Of a stretch of DNA of 64,000 bases, positions 34,878 through 44,452 are shown in pieces. The position numbers and the translations under genes are program-made. The stretch spans positions 372,001 through 436,000 of the forward strand of contig NZ_JMIW01000003.1 of assembly GCF_000715015.1 (NCBI RefSeq), in the 5' to 3' direction. Source of the DNA: Erythrobacter longus. GTDB taxonomy: Bacteria > Pseudomonadota > Alphaproteobacteria > Sphingomonadales > Sphingomonadaceae. The notes beneath the pieces were generated by a model. That model ran no database searches. It was given only the letters and a program-made list of their open reading frames with translations, and had not been told where the DNA came from. Numbering within the stretch: position 1 is the first letter of the stretch; the number at the start of each line of letters is the position of its first letter.

Positions 34878-37160
34878 ATGGGCTTACATTTCATTGACAC
34901 AGAAAAAGAGCGCCTTGCAGCGCTCCATGCCTTGCAGCTGCTTGATTGCCCTCCTTTGGCGATGTTTGACCGCATCACAAAGCTTGCCTCGGTCCTGTTC
35001 GACAGCGCGATTTCAGTCATTTCATTGGTGGACGAGAACAGGCAGTGGTTCTTGTCGCGCGTGGGATTGGACGCTGAAGAGACCAGACGCGAGCATGCGT
35101 TTTGCGCCGTCGCCATCGCCCAGAACTGCATTTTGGACATTCAAGATGCGTCGTTGGATGAGCGGTTTGCGGATAACCCTATGGTCACCGGTGCTCCTTT
35201 CATTCGATCCTACATTGGGCATTCGGTACACTGCCCCGATGGGCATCTCATTGGAACGCTTGCCGTCATTGATCCGCAGCCTGCCAAGTTTGATGGCAAA
35301 AGGCGCGAGAAGCTCATTGTGCTTGCGGGCGTAGTCGAAGATCTCCTGCGTGCTCACAAACACACTGTTGAGATGACTGACCTTGCAGATCAAGCGCGTG
35401 ACAAACACGCGGCGCTTGAAAAAGCGCACCGCATCTTTGTGGCTGCTGAAACCGCTGCGCGAATTGGGTCGTGGGAGATTGATCTTACGACAATGGATCT
35501 CACGTGGTCTAATGGCGTCTATGAAATGCATGGCGTCCCACTTGGACGAAAGATCAGCGTCGATGATGCTATCAACGCATATGCGGCCAAGGACCGGGAC
35601 CGGGTCAGTGCCATGGTTGATGCGGCGATTGAGAAGGGCGAGCCGTTTGAATTCGAAGCGGATATAGAGGATCAAGACGGCAATATCCGGCGCGTCCAAT
35701 CGCGCGGAGAGGCCATCGAAGGTGATGCAGACCACCCTGCTCGGTTGGTCGGTGTCATCCACGATATTACCGAAAATCACTACGCAAAAATGGCGCTTCA
35801 GCGCGCAGCTGATTATGATCGTCTAACCGATCTTCTCAATCGCAATGCCTTTGATCGTATCCTGGGCGAAAAAATCAAGCGACAAGAAGCCACCGGCCAA
35901 ACCCTCGCGGTTATGTTGATTGATCTGGATGGTTTCAAGACGATCAATGATACCTTGGGACACCTTGTTGGCGATGCGGTCCTTCGACAAATGAGCGACC
36001 GGTTGCGCGAAAGTGTGCCAGATGACGTCGTCATAGCCCGGTGGGGAGGGGATGAATTCGTCTTCATTCTTCCTCTCGGGGCGACACACTCAGACGTTGA
36101 AGCCTTGTGGGAACTGATGTCGCAAACGGTGTATAGGCCGTTTGAGGTTTCCGGGCGAAAGCTGGTTATTCATGGAACGGCTGGTGCGGAGATTTGTAAC
36201 GAGGTGATTGGCGGACGCGAAATCGTGCGCCGGGCTGACCTTGCGATGTACACTGGAAAGAAGCGCTCATCTGGCACACTCAGCTTCTATGACGCTGCCC
36301 ATGCGAAGGAGCACACAGCCAAGCTTCAAGCGGTAACCGAGGTGCGTGACGCAATTCAGTCGAGACGATTGTTTGCCGCTTATCAGCCCATCGTCGATCT
36401 TTTGACACAGGAGGTGGTTGGTCTTGAGGCCTTGATGCGGGTGAGCGCGCGCGACGGTTCAGAGCTGACTGCAAGCAATCTCATGCCAGCGATTGTCGAT
36501 CCGCATGTGTCGCGCGAAGTCGGCAATACTATGGTCTCCAACATTTGTACCGACTTCCCGGACATTGCACGCCATATAAGCACGCTTGGTTCAATCAGCC
36601 TAAACGCCAATGAAGCCGACTTACTCAGCCAGAACTATGTTCCAAATCTCTTGGAGAAGCTCACAAATGCAGGGATTGATCCGGCATCGCTGACCCTTGA
36701 AGTCACTGAAACCATGCTCATGGTGAACGACAATGACACAGCGCGACAAGTCCTTAGCGACCTTAAAAGGGCCGGGATGAAGATTGCGCTCGATGATTTT
36801 GGGACGGGGTATTCATCGCTTACGCACCTGCGTGATTTTCCAATCGATATCGTCAAGATTGACCGCAGTTTTGTAAGGGTAATCAACTCAGATCACCAAT
36901 CTCGTCTTATCGTTCAGGCGATGATTGCGATGGCCCAAAGCCTTGAAATTGATGTGATTGCAGAAGGTATTGAGACACAGGTTCAGCGTGATCTTCTCGC
37001 CTTGATGGGGTGTCGTTATGGGCAAGGGTACTTGCTAGGACATCCTCAGCCTGCAACACGTCTGGCAAGTGAGATCGACCGGACGGTGGCGCGTAAATCT
37101 GCCCGCGCAAGGACGAGAGAATATACGCAAGGCAATCTGGTCAGCAGTCCCGCCAGATGA
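34878..37160 (+). CDS. GAF-PAS-GGDEF-EAL cyclic-di-GMP enzyme
   Basis: A 760-residue soluble protein. Domains in order: GAF (about 15-165, with LASVLFDSAISVISLVDE), PAS (about 185-310, with ETAARIGSWEIDLTTMDLTW), GGDEF (about 315-480) and EAL (about 490-745). The cyclase motif RWGGDEF is intact (GGDEF 390-394), and there is no RxxD inhibitory site five residues before it. The EAL motif at 517-519 (GLEALMRV) is intact; LEVTETM, ALDDFGTGYSSL, KIDRSF and IAEGIET supply the metal and substrate residues. Both activities are therefore possible: making cyclic-di-GMP from GTP and cleaving it to pGpG. The GAF and PAS domains probably sense a small ligand or redox state. Confidence 0.92.
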   Translation: MGLHFIDTEKERLAALHALQLLDCPPLAMFDRITKLASVLFDSAISVISLVDENRQWFLSRVGLDAEETRREHAFCAVAIAQNCILDIQDASLDERFADNPMVTGAPFIRSYIGHSVHCPDGHLIGTLAVIDPQPAKFDGKRREKLIVLAGVVEDLLRAHKHTVEMTDLADQARDKHAALEKAHRIFVAAETAARIGSWEIDLTTMDLTWSNGVYEMHGVPLGRKISVDDAINAYAAKDRDRVSAMVDAAIEKGEPFEFEADIEDQDGNIRRVQSRGEAIEGDADHPARLVGVIHDITENHYAKMALQRAADYDRLTDLLNRNAFDRILGEKIKRQEATGQTLAVMLIDLDGFKTINDTLGHLVGDAVLRQMSDRLRESVPDDVVIARWGGDEFVFILPLGATHSDVEALWELMSQTVYRPFEVSGRKLVIHGTAGAEICNEVIGGREIVRRADLAMYTGKKRSSGTLSFYDAAHAKEHTAKLQAVTEVRDAIQSRRLFAAYQPIVDLLTQEVVGLEALMRVSARDGSELTASNLMPAIVDPHVSREVGNTMVSNICTDFPDIARHISTLGSISLNANEADLLSQNYVPNLLEKLTNAGIDPASLTLEVTETMLMVNDNDTARQVLSDLKRAGMKIALDDFGTGYSSLTHLRDFPIDIVKIDRSFVRVINSDHQSRLIVQAMIAMAQSLEIDVIAEGIETQVQRDLLALMGCRYGQGYLLGHPQPATRLASEIDRTVARKSARARTREYTQGNLVSSPAR

Positions 37161-37239
37161 CAAGAGCTCCTGACTGACAAGAACCCTTTACAGTAAAGAC
37201 CTCTTTACAGGCACGAATCGCCGTAAGGGGACTTTTGGT

Positions 37240-37452
37240 TTGGAAAACCGCGTTAAAGATCATCGTGAAAAACACTGCTGGAGCCAGGGCGAACTGGCGC
37301 GTCGGCTGGGCGTTTCGCGACAGACGATCAATGCGGTTGAAACCGACAAATATGACCCCTCGCTTCCGCTGGCACTGCGCATGGCGAAGCTTTTCGGCGT
37401 GGACGTGCCTGATCTTTTTATCGATCAGTGGGAACCAAGCGATGATGACTGA
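37240..37452 (+). CDS. Small XRE-type helix-turn-helix regulator
   Basis: A 70-residue Cro/CI-like regulator of the YozG type. The helix-turn-helix is WSQGELARRLGVSRQTINAV, followed by 'YDPSLPLALRMAKLFGV'. It starts with TTG at 37240, preceded by GTAAGGGGA; no ATG is available. It overlaps the following membrane-protein gene by 11 bases, so it probably forms an operon with it. Small regulators of this type are often encoded next to a membrane protein whose expression they control. Target and signal are unknown. Confidence 0.85.
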   Translation: MENRVKDHREKHCWSQGELARRLGVSRQTINAVETDKYDPSLPLALRMAKLFGVDVPDLFIDQWEPSDDD

Positions 37453-38098
37453 AATGAAAGAGAACCCAAAGGGCGGGACGTTGCGGAAGCTTGCTCTTCC
37501 GCTTACCCTTGGCGGTATAACCGGCTTTGCGCTCGCAATTGGTGTCGGGCAGTTTGCCGATGGCCTCGGCGAAACCGGGCTTTCCACTTCAGCTGAGATC
37601 GCCACTCTCATTGGTGCGTTTTATGTGTTGCTGAGTGTGTTTGTAGGCGGGGGTACGATGATGCCTTCTGCTGGCGCCAAGCTGCTCAATGTTGAAGATG
37701 CTGATGAGCTTCGCGAGCAGCGCACCATGTTGCTCCAATCAAGCTATGCCATGGGGCTATGGGGAATAGCCCTTTTGTTTTTGGCGCTGAGCGGTTCGTT
37801 TGAGGTGCTCACTCCTGCAATATCGCTTGCCGCTGCTGGTGTGTTCTACGCTCTTGGCGTCTACTTTGTTGTGCGCTCTTATGGCGCTTCGGATGAGCTT
37901 ATGATGGCAGTCAATCGGGAGGCTGGAAACTGGTCCTACGGCTTGGTTTTTGTGTTCCTTGGCGGATGGAGCGCTCTTGCGCATGCCGGATATATCGCCG
38001 CTCCCGCGCCCCTTGATGTGCTCAGCGCTTTTTACGCGATGGTGCTAATTGCAACTTTTATTGCAGCAGGCCGGCGCGGGATGCTGAAAGTTCGGTAA
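37442..38098 (+). CDS. Multipass membrane protein of unknown function, paired with an HTH regulator
   Basis: A 218-residue hydrophobic protein with about six membrane segments: near residues 18-38, 50-70, 97-117, 122-145, 163-183 and 188-208. No domain is recognised with confidence. A loop 'LLNVEDADELREQRTMLLQS' lies between the second and third segments. It starts inside the end of the HTH gene (ATG at 37442, another at 37445) and ends in front of a good terminator. The pairing of a small XRE regulator with a six-helix membrane protein is seen in many bacteria; the membrane protein might be a sensor or transporter, but nothing here decides it. Confidence 0.7.
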   Translation: MMTEMKENPKGGTLRKLALPLTLGGITGFALAIGVGQFADGLGETGLSTSAEIATLIGAFYVLLSVFVGGGTMMPSAGAKLLNVEDADELREQRTMLLQSSYAMGLWGIALLFLALSGSFEVLTPAISLAAAGVFYALGVYFVVRSYGASDELMMAVNREAGNWSYGLVFVFLGGWSALAHAGYIAAPAPLDVLSAFYAMVLIATFIAAGRRGMLKVR

Positions 38099-38121
38099 GC
38101 TAACAACCCCGCCCAGTTTTA

Positions 38122-38157
38122 AGCCCGCGCAAACCCGGTTTGCGTGGGCTTTTCTTT
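38122..38157 (+). terminator. Intrinsic terminator after the HTH/membrane-protein pair
   Basis: AGCCCGCGCAAA (38122-38133) pairs with TTTGCGTGGGCT (38139-38150) with one mismatch; TTTCTTT follows. Confidence 0.8.
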
Positions 38158-38237
38158 GATCTTTCAACGCTTACGGACTTTGTGCAGCAGAAAGTATCGA
38201 ACAAATTCATGTCTGTTTTGGAATATGCGTTAAACGC

Positions 38238-38280
38238 AATTCAAATAAAAATAAGTCAAATGGATATAATAATTTGAATT
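38238..38280. promoter_or_regulatory. AT-rich leader with inverted repeat upstream of the haloperoxidase gene
   Basis: The stretch 38210-38350 is far more AT-rich than its surroundings. Within it AATTCAAAT (38238-38246) recurs as its reverse complement ATTTGAATT (38272-38280), and TATAAT (38265-38270) lies between them. It probably holds the promoter; a clear -35 box is not visible. The 297 bases before the gene contain no other feature apart from the terminator. Confidence 0.4.
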
Positions 38281-38395
38281 CGAATTTGCCCGCATAATCA
38301 AAAAATGTGCAAAATTCACATTACGTCGCCTCCGAATCGCAATATCACAATACAAAAAAGAACGGGTCAGCTGCATAACTATAATGGAGGACCCG

Positions 38396-40198
38396 ATGCC
38401 AAATAATGATAGACGAATTGAATCCCGGCGTTTCAGAGTAGATGCCGCAGATCTTGCGTTCAACCGCGATCATCCTGATCACAAAGCCAATGGCGATGAG
38501 CAGAAGTATGCCTCGTCCAAGTATCTGATGAGCTTTACCAAGGGGCTCGATCATGATCCCGCCACAGGGCTCATCAAAGACAAGAACCACTTCGAGGCTC
38601 TGCGACGGGCCATTGACAATGGGGTGATCGAAGACTTCACCACCCGCGTGCCCGTTCCCACAAACAAGAAGCTTGGGCGCCGTCAGTGGGAAGCGCCCAC
38701 AGCGGGGCTGGTTTTCGATCTCGAAGGCCCAGATGCTCAGGCGGTGACTATGGCACCGGCTCCGGCATTGTGCAGCGATGAGCTGAACTTTGAAATGGCG
38801 GAAGTTTATGAACTGGCGCTGCTACGCGATGTGCCATTCCCTCAATTCGACAATAAAGGGCCAAGCCCGTCACTCACCGATTCGATCAAGCGGTTGAATG
38901 ATTTGCCCTATGCCAAAGAAGGCTTTCCAGGGCGGCCCCGCATGACCGATGCCAACGGTAAACTCGACCGGCAAACCGTATTCCGCGGAGCTTCGCCTGG
39001 CGTTGTCGAGGGACCTTATGTTTCGCAATTCTTGTTGATAGGAAATCGTGATCGCACAGGCACATTCGATGTGGATCAAGGCAAGATCCTGTACGGCGCG
39101 CAATTGATCGATCAACGCGTTCCAGCCGCGCCTGAAAAAGATGACTATATGGTCGATTTCGGCGATTATCTGGAGGTGCAGCAAGGCTTTAATGTCAATG
39201 CGGCCAACGGCTCACAAGGTGGGCAAAACCTTGCAGGTCAAAACTATCGCTTCATCCATACACCCCGGGATCTGGCGACATATGTGCACTTTGATGCGCT
39301 CTATCAGGCATATCTCAATGCGTGTCTGATCCTGCTTTCGAGTGGTGCTCCATTTGACCCGGCGTTCGATAATCTTTCTGGAGCGTCAGGTTTCAATGTG
39401 CTCACAAACGCCGCCAATGGCGATACGATGCCGACCAATTCCGGTGGCTTTGCTCTCTACGGAGGTCCGCACATTTTGACGCTGGTGACTGAAATCGCGA
39501 CCCGTGCGTTGAAGGCGGTCCGGTTCCAGAAGTTCAACACGCATATTCGCCTGCGCCCCGAAGCGTTTGCAGCGCGGCTGGAGAAGGCGACAGCTATCGA
39601 GAAGGCTTACCCGGCTGTATGTGGTTGCCTCACGCAGGCTGTTGAGGAATTGAAGCCAACTTTGAAGGCGATCAACAAACACAACCGGACGATACCTGCG
39701 CCGCGTAAGGCAGCCGATACTGTCCTGTTGCCAATGGCCTTTGCCGAAGGGTCACCGATGCATCCCGCTTATGGTGCAGGCCATGCGACGGTTGCTGGTG
39801 CTTGTGTGACGATCCTCAAAGCGTTCTTCGACACCTCCGCCATGCTTGCGCGGCGCGATGGCGTGGTCGGTTGGTATACAAGCGAGCAGCTCGAAGGCGC
39901 GAAAAAGGTCGATTTCATCCAGTATGAGACCATCAACGATGGCAAAGAGATTGAGGCCAAGAAGGCCAAATGTCCGCTTACCCTTGAAGGGGAGCTCAAC
40001 AAGCTTGCCGCAAACATTTCGATTGGGCGCAATATGGCCGGTGTTCACTATTTCACCGACTATTTCGACAGCGTGCGCATGGGTGAGGAAATCGCCATCG
40101 GTATGTTGGAAGAGCAAGCGATTGGCTATCCGACCGATCCGTTTGTGATGTCAGTGCCTACATTCGATGGTCCGGTAGAGCGCATCGGTGCTCGCTGA
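38396..40198 (+). CDS. Vanadium-dependent haloperoxidase (bromoperoxidase-like)
   Basis: A 600-residue vanadium haloperoxidase of the PAP2/acid-phosphatase fold, oxidising halides (probably bromide or iodide) with H2O2. Vanadate-site residues by comparison with red-algal bromoperoxidase: K379 and R387 in KFNTHIRLRPEAF (spacing +8, as in Corallina), H456 and H463 in HPAYGAGHATVAG (spacing +7), and R545 and H551 in IGRNMAGVHYFTDY (spacing +6). The Ser of the usual PSGH motif is Ala461 here, a change in a vanadate hydrogen-bond donor. There is no signal peptide. GGAGGA precedes the ATG at 38396 by six bases; an ATG four codons earlier overlaps that site. It stands alone between two terminators and behind an AT-rich leader, which suggests acquisition. 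Confidence 0.88.
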   Translation: MPNNDRRIESRRFRVDAADLAFNRDHPDHKANGDEQKYASSKYLMSFTKGLDHDPATGLIKDKNHFEALRRAIDNGVIEDFTTRVPVPTNKKLGRRQWEAPTAGLVFDLEGPDAQAVTMAPAPALCSDELNFEMAEVYELALLRDVPFPQFDNKGPSPSLTDSIKRLNDLPYAKEGFPGRPRMTDANGKLDRQTVFRGASPGVVEGPYVSQFLLIGNRDRTGTFDVDQGKILYGAQLIDQRVPAAPEKDDYMVDFGDYLEVQQGFNVNAANGSQGGQNLAGQNYRFIHTPRDLATYVHFDALYQAYLNACLILLSSGAPFDPAFDNLSGASGFNVLTNAANGDTMPTNSGGFALYGGPHILTLVTEIATRALKAVRFQKFNTHIRLRPEAFAARLEKATAIEKAYPAVCGCLTQAVEELKPTLKAINKHNRTIPAPRKAADTVLLPMAFAEGSPMHPAYGAGHATVAGACVTILKAFFDTSAMLARRDGVVGWYTSEQLEGAKKVDFIQYETINDGKEIEAKKAKCPLTLEGELNKLAANISIGRNMAGVHYFTDYFDSVRMGEEIAIGMLEEQAIGYPTDPFVMSVPTFDGPVERIGAR

Positions 40199-40238
40199 TC
40201 GAGGTGATTAAGCCCCGTTTAAATGGGCGAGAAAGCGA

Positions 40239-40281
40239 AGGGCCTCAACTGTAGCGATGCGGTTGGGGCCCTTTGTCTTTT
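40239..40281 (+). terminator. Intrinsic terminator after the haloperoxidase gene
   Basis: AGGGCCTCAAC (40239-40249) pairs with GTTGGGGCCCT (40262-40272), one mismatch, around a 12-base loop. TTGTCTTTT follows. Confidence 0.8.
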
Positions 40282-40370
40282 GGCGCAGCGCCGAAATACT
40301 TCAACCCGTCCTACTAAAACCGCGAAAAAGAAAACCCGATGTTAAGGGGTCATCCTTAAAACCCTGAAGT

Positions 40371-42311
40371 ATGGGCTTTTTGCAGGCAAATTCCGCATCT
40401 AGGGGCGCAAATGATTTGACCCAGTCGTCGCTGGGGGAAATCTATCGTCCGATCCTGCGCGGCTATTTTGTGGTCTATGCGCTCTATTACACGATCATGC
40501 TTGGGCTGAATTGGCTCAGCATGGACGCCGGTCGCGATTTCCTAACGCTTCAATCAGCCACATTTATGGCGACCTGCTTTGCAATCTTTGGGGCTTGGCG
40601 AATGCGCCAGCCGCAGGACGAACCGACGACCGAAGCTTTATTGCTCGGTATGAACCTGCTTGTGGTTGGAAACGTTTGGCTCGCTCTTGAAATCGGTTTC
40701 ATCCCTGAAAAGCTTACATATTTCATTATTTCATCCATGCTGTTTGCATTGGCCAGCCCAACTTTCCGGCAATCGCTGGTGGCAATTGCGATCGCGCTCA
40801 TGGCCATGTTCTCTTTTGTTGACAGGCTTGATGCCGCAACGTTGAGCGCATTTGGCTACCTGACCTTCGGGGCGGCGATGTCTTCGCTCGCAATCGCATT
40901 TTACCTGCGAAAGGCAATCTCGCGGATATCTGATGCGAATGAAAAAGCGCGCGTGGAACTGTCCGATGCGATGGCTTTAGGCTCCGAAATGCGCGAAAAA
41001 TCACTGTCGGACAGCTTGACGAAGCTGCCAAACCGTCGCGCATTTTTTTCAGCGCTTAAAGGCGTTGTGAATGCGGCTGAGGGCGATGAAGCGGGCGCGA
41101 ATACCGCTGGTGACACATGGCTGGTGCTGCTCGATCTTGATGGCTTCAAAGCGGTGAATGATGTGCACGGACACAAGGCGGGCGACCTTCTGCTTATCGC
41201 AATTGCGGACCGGTTGCGTGATTTTGCGAAGACTGGCGCACATGTCAGCCGGATGGGCGGCGATGAGTTTAACATGATCGTGACCGGCGTTGCGAATGTG
41301 GATGATCTGCGCGATCGTAGCACCGAGCTCCTTCGCGAACTGGCTCAGCCTTATGTGATTGAAGGGCGCCAGGTGCGTGTTTCATGCTCAGCCGGGTGCG
41401 TCCAGTTCGATCCGTCCCTCCCCTCAGATGCGCAAATCAGCAATGCCGATTATGCTTTGATGGTCGCAAAGAAGCAGGGCAAGAACCAGGTTGTGCTGTT
41501 TGACCAAGAGCATGAGGCCGAAGCCAAAATACGCCTTGAAATTGAAACGGCGCTGCGCGGTGCAGACCTTGCAGGCGAGATTTCGGTCGTGTTTCAGCCT
41601 CAGGTCCGACTGGGCGACAATGCGGTGGTCGGTGCCGAGGTGCTAGCCCGTTGGACCAGCCCGGCCGTTGGGACAATTCCGCCCGACCGTTTCATCAAGA
41701 TTGCTGAGGAAAGCGGTCTTGTAACAAATATCACCCTTGTGGTTGTCCAGAAGGCTTTGGATGAGCTGCGCGGGTGGAGCAACAAGCTCCCCATATCCAT
41801 CAACCTGTCGGCGCACGATCTTATGTCTGATTCTGCGATTGAACAGATCATCGAATTGATTGAGCGACACGAAATCTGCGCTTCTTTGATCGAATTTGAA
41901 GTTACCGAAACCGCGATGATGGCCGATCTCCAGAAGGCTACGGCCAACCTGATGCGTTTGGCGGATGCAGGCTATTCGATTGCGCTTGATGACTTTGGCT
42001 CCGGCTATTCCAACTTCAGCTACCTTCGCTCGCTTCCGATCACACGATTGAAAGTCGATCGCTCCTTCATCGAAGACCCAAGCGACCCTATGGCGGAGAA
42101 GGTCCTCGCTTCGCTCGTCGGGATGGCCCGCGTGCTGGGCGTCAACTGCCTTCTTGAAGGGGTTGAGGATGAAATTGCTCTATTGATGGCAAAGCGCGCC
42201 GGAGCTGAACTGGTTCAAGGGTACCTTTTTTCAGAACCGATCAGCGCGCTGGATTTGCGCAATGCACTGGCGGTTGGGCGTTCCTTGATCGAGAAGCGCG
42301 AGGCCGGATAG
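40371..42311 (+). CDS. Membrane-bound GGDEF-EAL cyclic-di-GMP enzyme
   Basis: A 646-residue protein with a six-helix N-terminal membrane domain (about 28-180, MASE-like), a short coiled coil, GGDEF (about 210-370) and EAL (about 385-635). The cyclase motif RMGGDEF is intact (GGDEF 296-300), without an RxxD inhibitory site. The EAL signature reads GAEVLARW (EVL at 423-425), keeping the essential Glu; NLSAHDL, FEVTETAM, ALDDFGSGYSNF, KVDRSF and LLEGVED supply the other active-site residues, so phosphodiesterase activity is likely. The membrane domain probably senses a signal. The gene follows the haloperoxidase terminator and ends in its own terminator, so it is a single transcription unit. Confidence 0.9.
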   Translation: MGFLQANSASRGANDLTQSSLGEIYRPILRGYFVVYALYYTIMLGLNWLSMDAGRDFLTLQSATFMATCFAIFGAWRMRQPQDEPTTEALLLGMNLLVVGNVWLALEIGFIPEKLTYFIISSMLFALASPTFRQSLVAIAIALMAMFSFVDRLDAATLSAFGYLTFGAAMSSLAIAFYLRKAISRISDANEKARVELSDAMALGSEMREKSLSDSLTKLPNRRAFFSALKGVVNAAEGDEAGANTAGDTWLVLLDLDGFKAVNDVHGHKAGDLLLIAIADRLRDFAKTGAHVSRMGGDEFNMIVTGVANVDDLRDRSTELLRELAQPYVIEGRQVRVSCSAGCVQFDPSLPSDAQISNADYALMVAKKQGKNQVVLFDQEHEAEAKIRLEIETALRGADLAGEISVVFQPQVRLGDNAVVGAEVLARWTSPAVGTIPPDRFIKIAEESGLVTNITLVVVQKALDELRGWSNKLPISINLSAHDLMSDSAIEQIIELIERHEICASLIEFEVTETAMMADLQKATANLMRLADAGYSIALDDFGSGYSNFSYLRSLPITRLKVDRSFIEDPSDPMAEKVLASLVGMARVLGVNCLLEGVEDEIALLMAKRAGAELVQGYLFSEPISALDLRNALAVGRSLIEKREAG

Positions 42312-42312
42312 C

Positions 42313-42349
42313 AAAAGGGGCCAGCCATGCGGCCAGCCCCTTTTGTTTA
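42313..42349. terminator. Bidirectional terminator between the GGDEF-EAL gene and glnA
   Basis: AAAAGGGGC (42313-42321) pairs with GCCCCTTTT (42336-42344); TGTTT follows on the plus strand, and the A4 tract gives T4 on the minus strand, so it can also end the glnA transcript. Confidence 0.85.
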
Positions 42350-42378
42350 TGCTTGAGCGCCAAGCGCCGCCGTATTGC

Positions 42379-43788
42379 TTACGAGCTGTAATACATATCA
42401 TACTCAACTGGGCATGGCGTCGTTTCCATCCGCATCACTTCTTCCCACTTGAGTTCAATATACGCTTCGATCTGATCTTTCGAGAAGACCTCGCCTTTAA
42501 GCAGGAAGTCATGGTCTGCTTTAAGCGCCTCGAGAGCTTCACGAAGCGATCCGCAAACAGTTGGAACCTGTGACAGTTCTGCTGGTGGCAGATCGTAAAG
42601 GTTTTTATCCATCGCATCGCCAGGGTGGATCTTGTTTTCGATCCCATCAAGGCCCGCCATAAGCAGAGCTGAGAATGCGAGGTACGGGTTCGCAAGAGGA
42701 TCCGGGAAGCGGAACTCAACGCGTTTGGCTTTTTCGCCTGCACCATAAGGAATGCGGCAGGAGGCCGAACGGTTGCGAGCCGAATATGCAAGCAGTACAG
42801 GCGCTTCAAAGCCCGGCACCAGACGCTTATAGCTGTTGGTGGTCGGGTTGGTGAAAGCGTTCAGTGCCTTCGCGTGCTTGATCACGCCGCCGATGTAGTA
42901 AAGGCAGCTTTCAGACAGCCCAGCATATTCATTGCCCGCAAAAGTCGGCTTGCCGTCTTTCCAGATCGACATGTGGCTGTGCATGCCCGAACCGTTATCG
43001 CCCTTGATCGGTTTTGGCATAAAGGTCGCGGTTTTGCCGTATGCGTGTGCGACTTGCTGGGTCACGTACTTGTAGATTTGCACGTGGTCAGCCGACTTGG
43101 TCAGTGTTTGGTAGGTGATGCCCAGCTCGTGCTGCGCTGCGGCCACTTCGTGGTGGTGCTTGTCCATGGAAAGGCCGATTTCCTGCATCGTCGAAACCAT
43201 TTCGGCCCGGATGTCCATGGCGCTATCGACAGGCGCTACGGGGAAGTAACCGCCGGTTGCGCGTGGGCGGTGACCCATATTGCCCATTTCGTATTCTTTG
43301 CCGGTGTTCGTTGGCAGCTCGATATCGTCAATCGCAAAGCCAGACCCTGCATAACCATCTTCGAAACGCACATCGTCGAACATGAAGAACTCTGGCTCTG
43401 GCCCGACATAGATCGTGTCACCAATCCCCGTGGACTGCAGATACGCTTCGGCGCGTGTCGCGGTTGAGCGCGGGTCGCGTCCGTAAAGCTGACCATCGGA
43501 GGGCTCGATAATGTTGCAGAAGATGCTGAGCATCGGGGTTGCGCTGAACGGGTCAGGGTAAACCGCGTCGAGATCAGGCTTCAGGATCATGTCGCTTTCG
43601 TTGATTTCTTTCCAACCTGCGATTGAAGAGCCATCAAACATCAAGCCGTCTTCAAGGGCATCTTCGTCCATGACGACAGCAGACATCGAAAGGTGCTGCC
43701 ACTTGCCTTTGGGATCGGTGAAGCGAAGATCGACCCATTCGATCTCCTCGTCTTTGATGCGCTTTACGATGTCTTTTGCGGTCGCCAT
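42379..43788 (-). CDS. glnA: Type I glutamine synthetase
   Basis: A 469-residue GSI dodecamer subunit that makes glutamine from glutamate, ammonia and ATP. '[15 protein letters not shown]', '[19 protein letters not shown]', '[17 protein letters not shown]' and '[17 protein letters not shown]' are the active-site blocks. The adenylylation tyrosine is Y398 in [11 protein letters not shown], so activity is expected to be controlled by GlnE and PII. GGAG lies nine bases before the ATG. It is downstream of glnB on the minus strand, separated by 81 bases holding a small stem-loop. Confidence 0.97.
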   Translation of the reverse strand: MATAKDIVKRIKDEEIEWVDLRFTDPKGKWQHLSMSAVVMDEDALEDGLMFDGSSIAGWKEINESDMILKPDLDAVYPDPFSATPMLSIFCNIIEPSDGQLYGRDPRSTATRAEAYLQSTGIGDTIYVGPEPEFFMFDDVRFEDGYAGSGFAIDDIELPTNTGKEYEMGNMGHRPRATGGYFPVAPVDSAMDIRAEMVSTMQEIGLSMDKHHHEVAAAQHELGITYQTLTKSADHVQIYKYVTQQVAHAYGKTATFMPKPIKGDNGSGMHSHMSIWKDGKPTFAGNEYAGLSESCLYYIGGVIKHAKALNAFTNPTTNSYKRLVPGFEAPVLLAYSARNRSASCRIPYGAGEKAKRVEFRFPDPLANPYLAFSALLMAGLDGIENKIHPGDAMDKNLYDLPPAELSQVPTVCGSLREALEALKADHDFLLKGEVFSKDQIEAYIELKWEEVMRMETTPCPVEYDMYYSS

Positions 43789-43820
43789 GATTGTGTACTC
43801 CAGCTGTTTGTTATTGTTCG

Positions 43821-43839
43821 AGAGGTGCGCCTGACCTCT
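43821..43839 (-). other. Stem-loop between glnB and glnA
   Basis: AGAGGT and ACCTCT (43821-43826 / 43834-43839) form a 6-bp stem with a seven-base loop in the glnB-glnA gap. No T tract follows on the minus strand, so processing or partial read-through control is more likely than termination. Confidence 0.35.
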
Positions 43840-43869
43840 TAGGGTGTTGGCGCGTAGTGTAGGTGGTAA

Positions 43870-44452
<583 letters not shown>

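Noticed and set aside
38159..38395. Attachment site next to the haloperoxidase gene
   Set aside because: There is no tRNA gene, no integrase and no direct repeat pair bounding the block, so an integration site cannot be supported.
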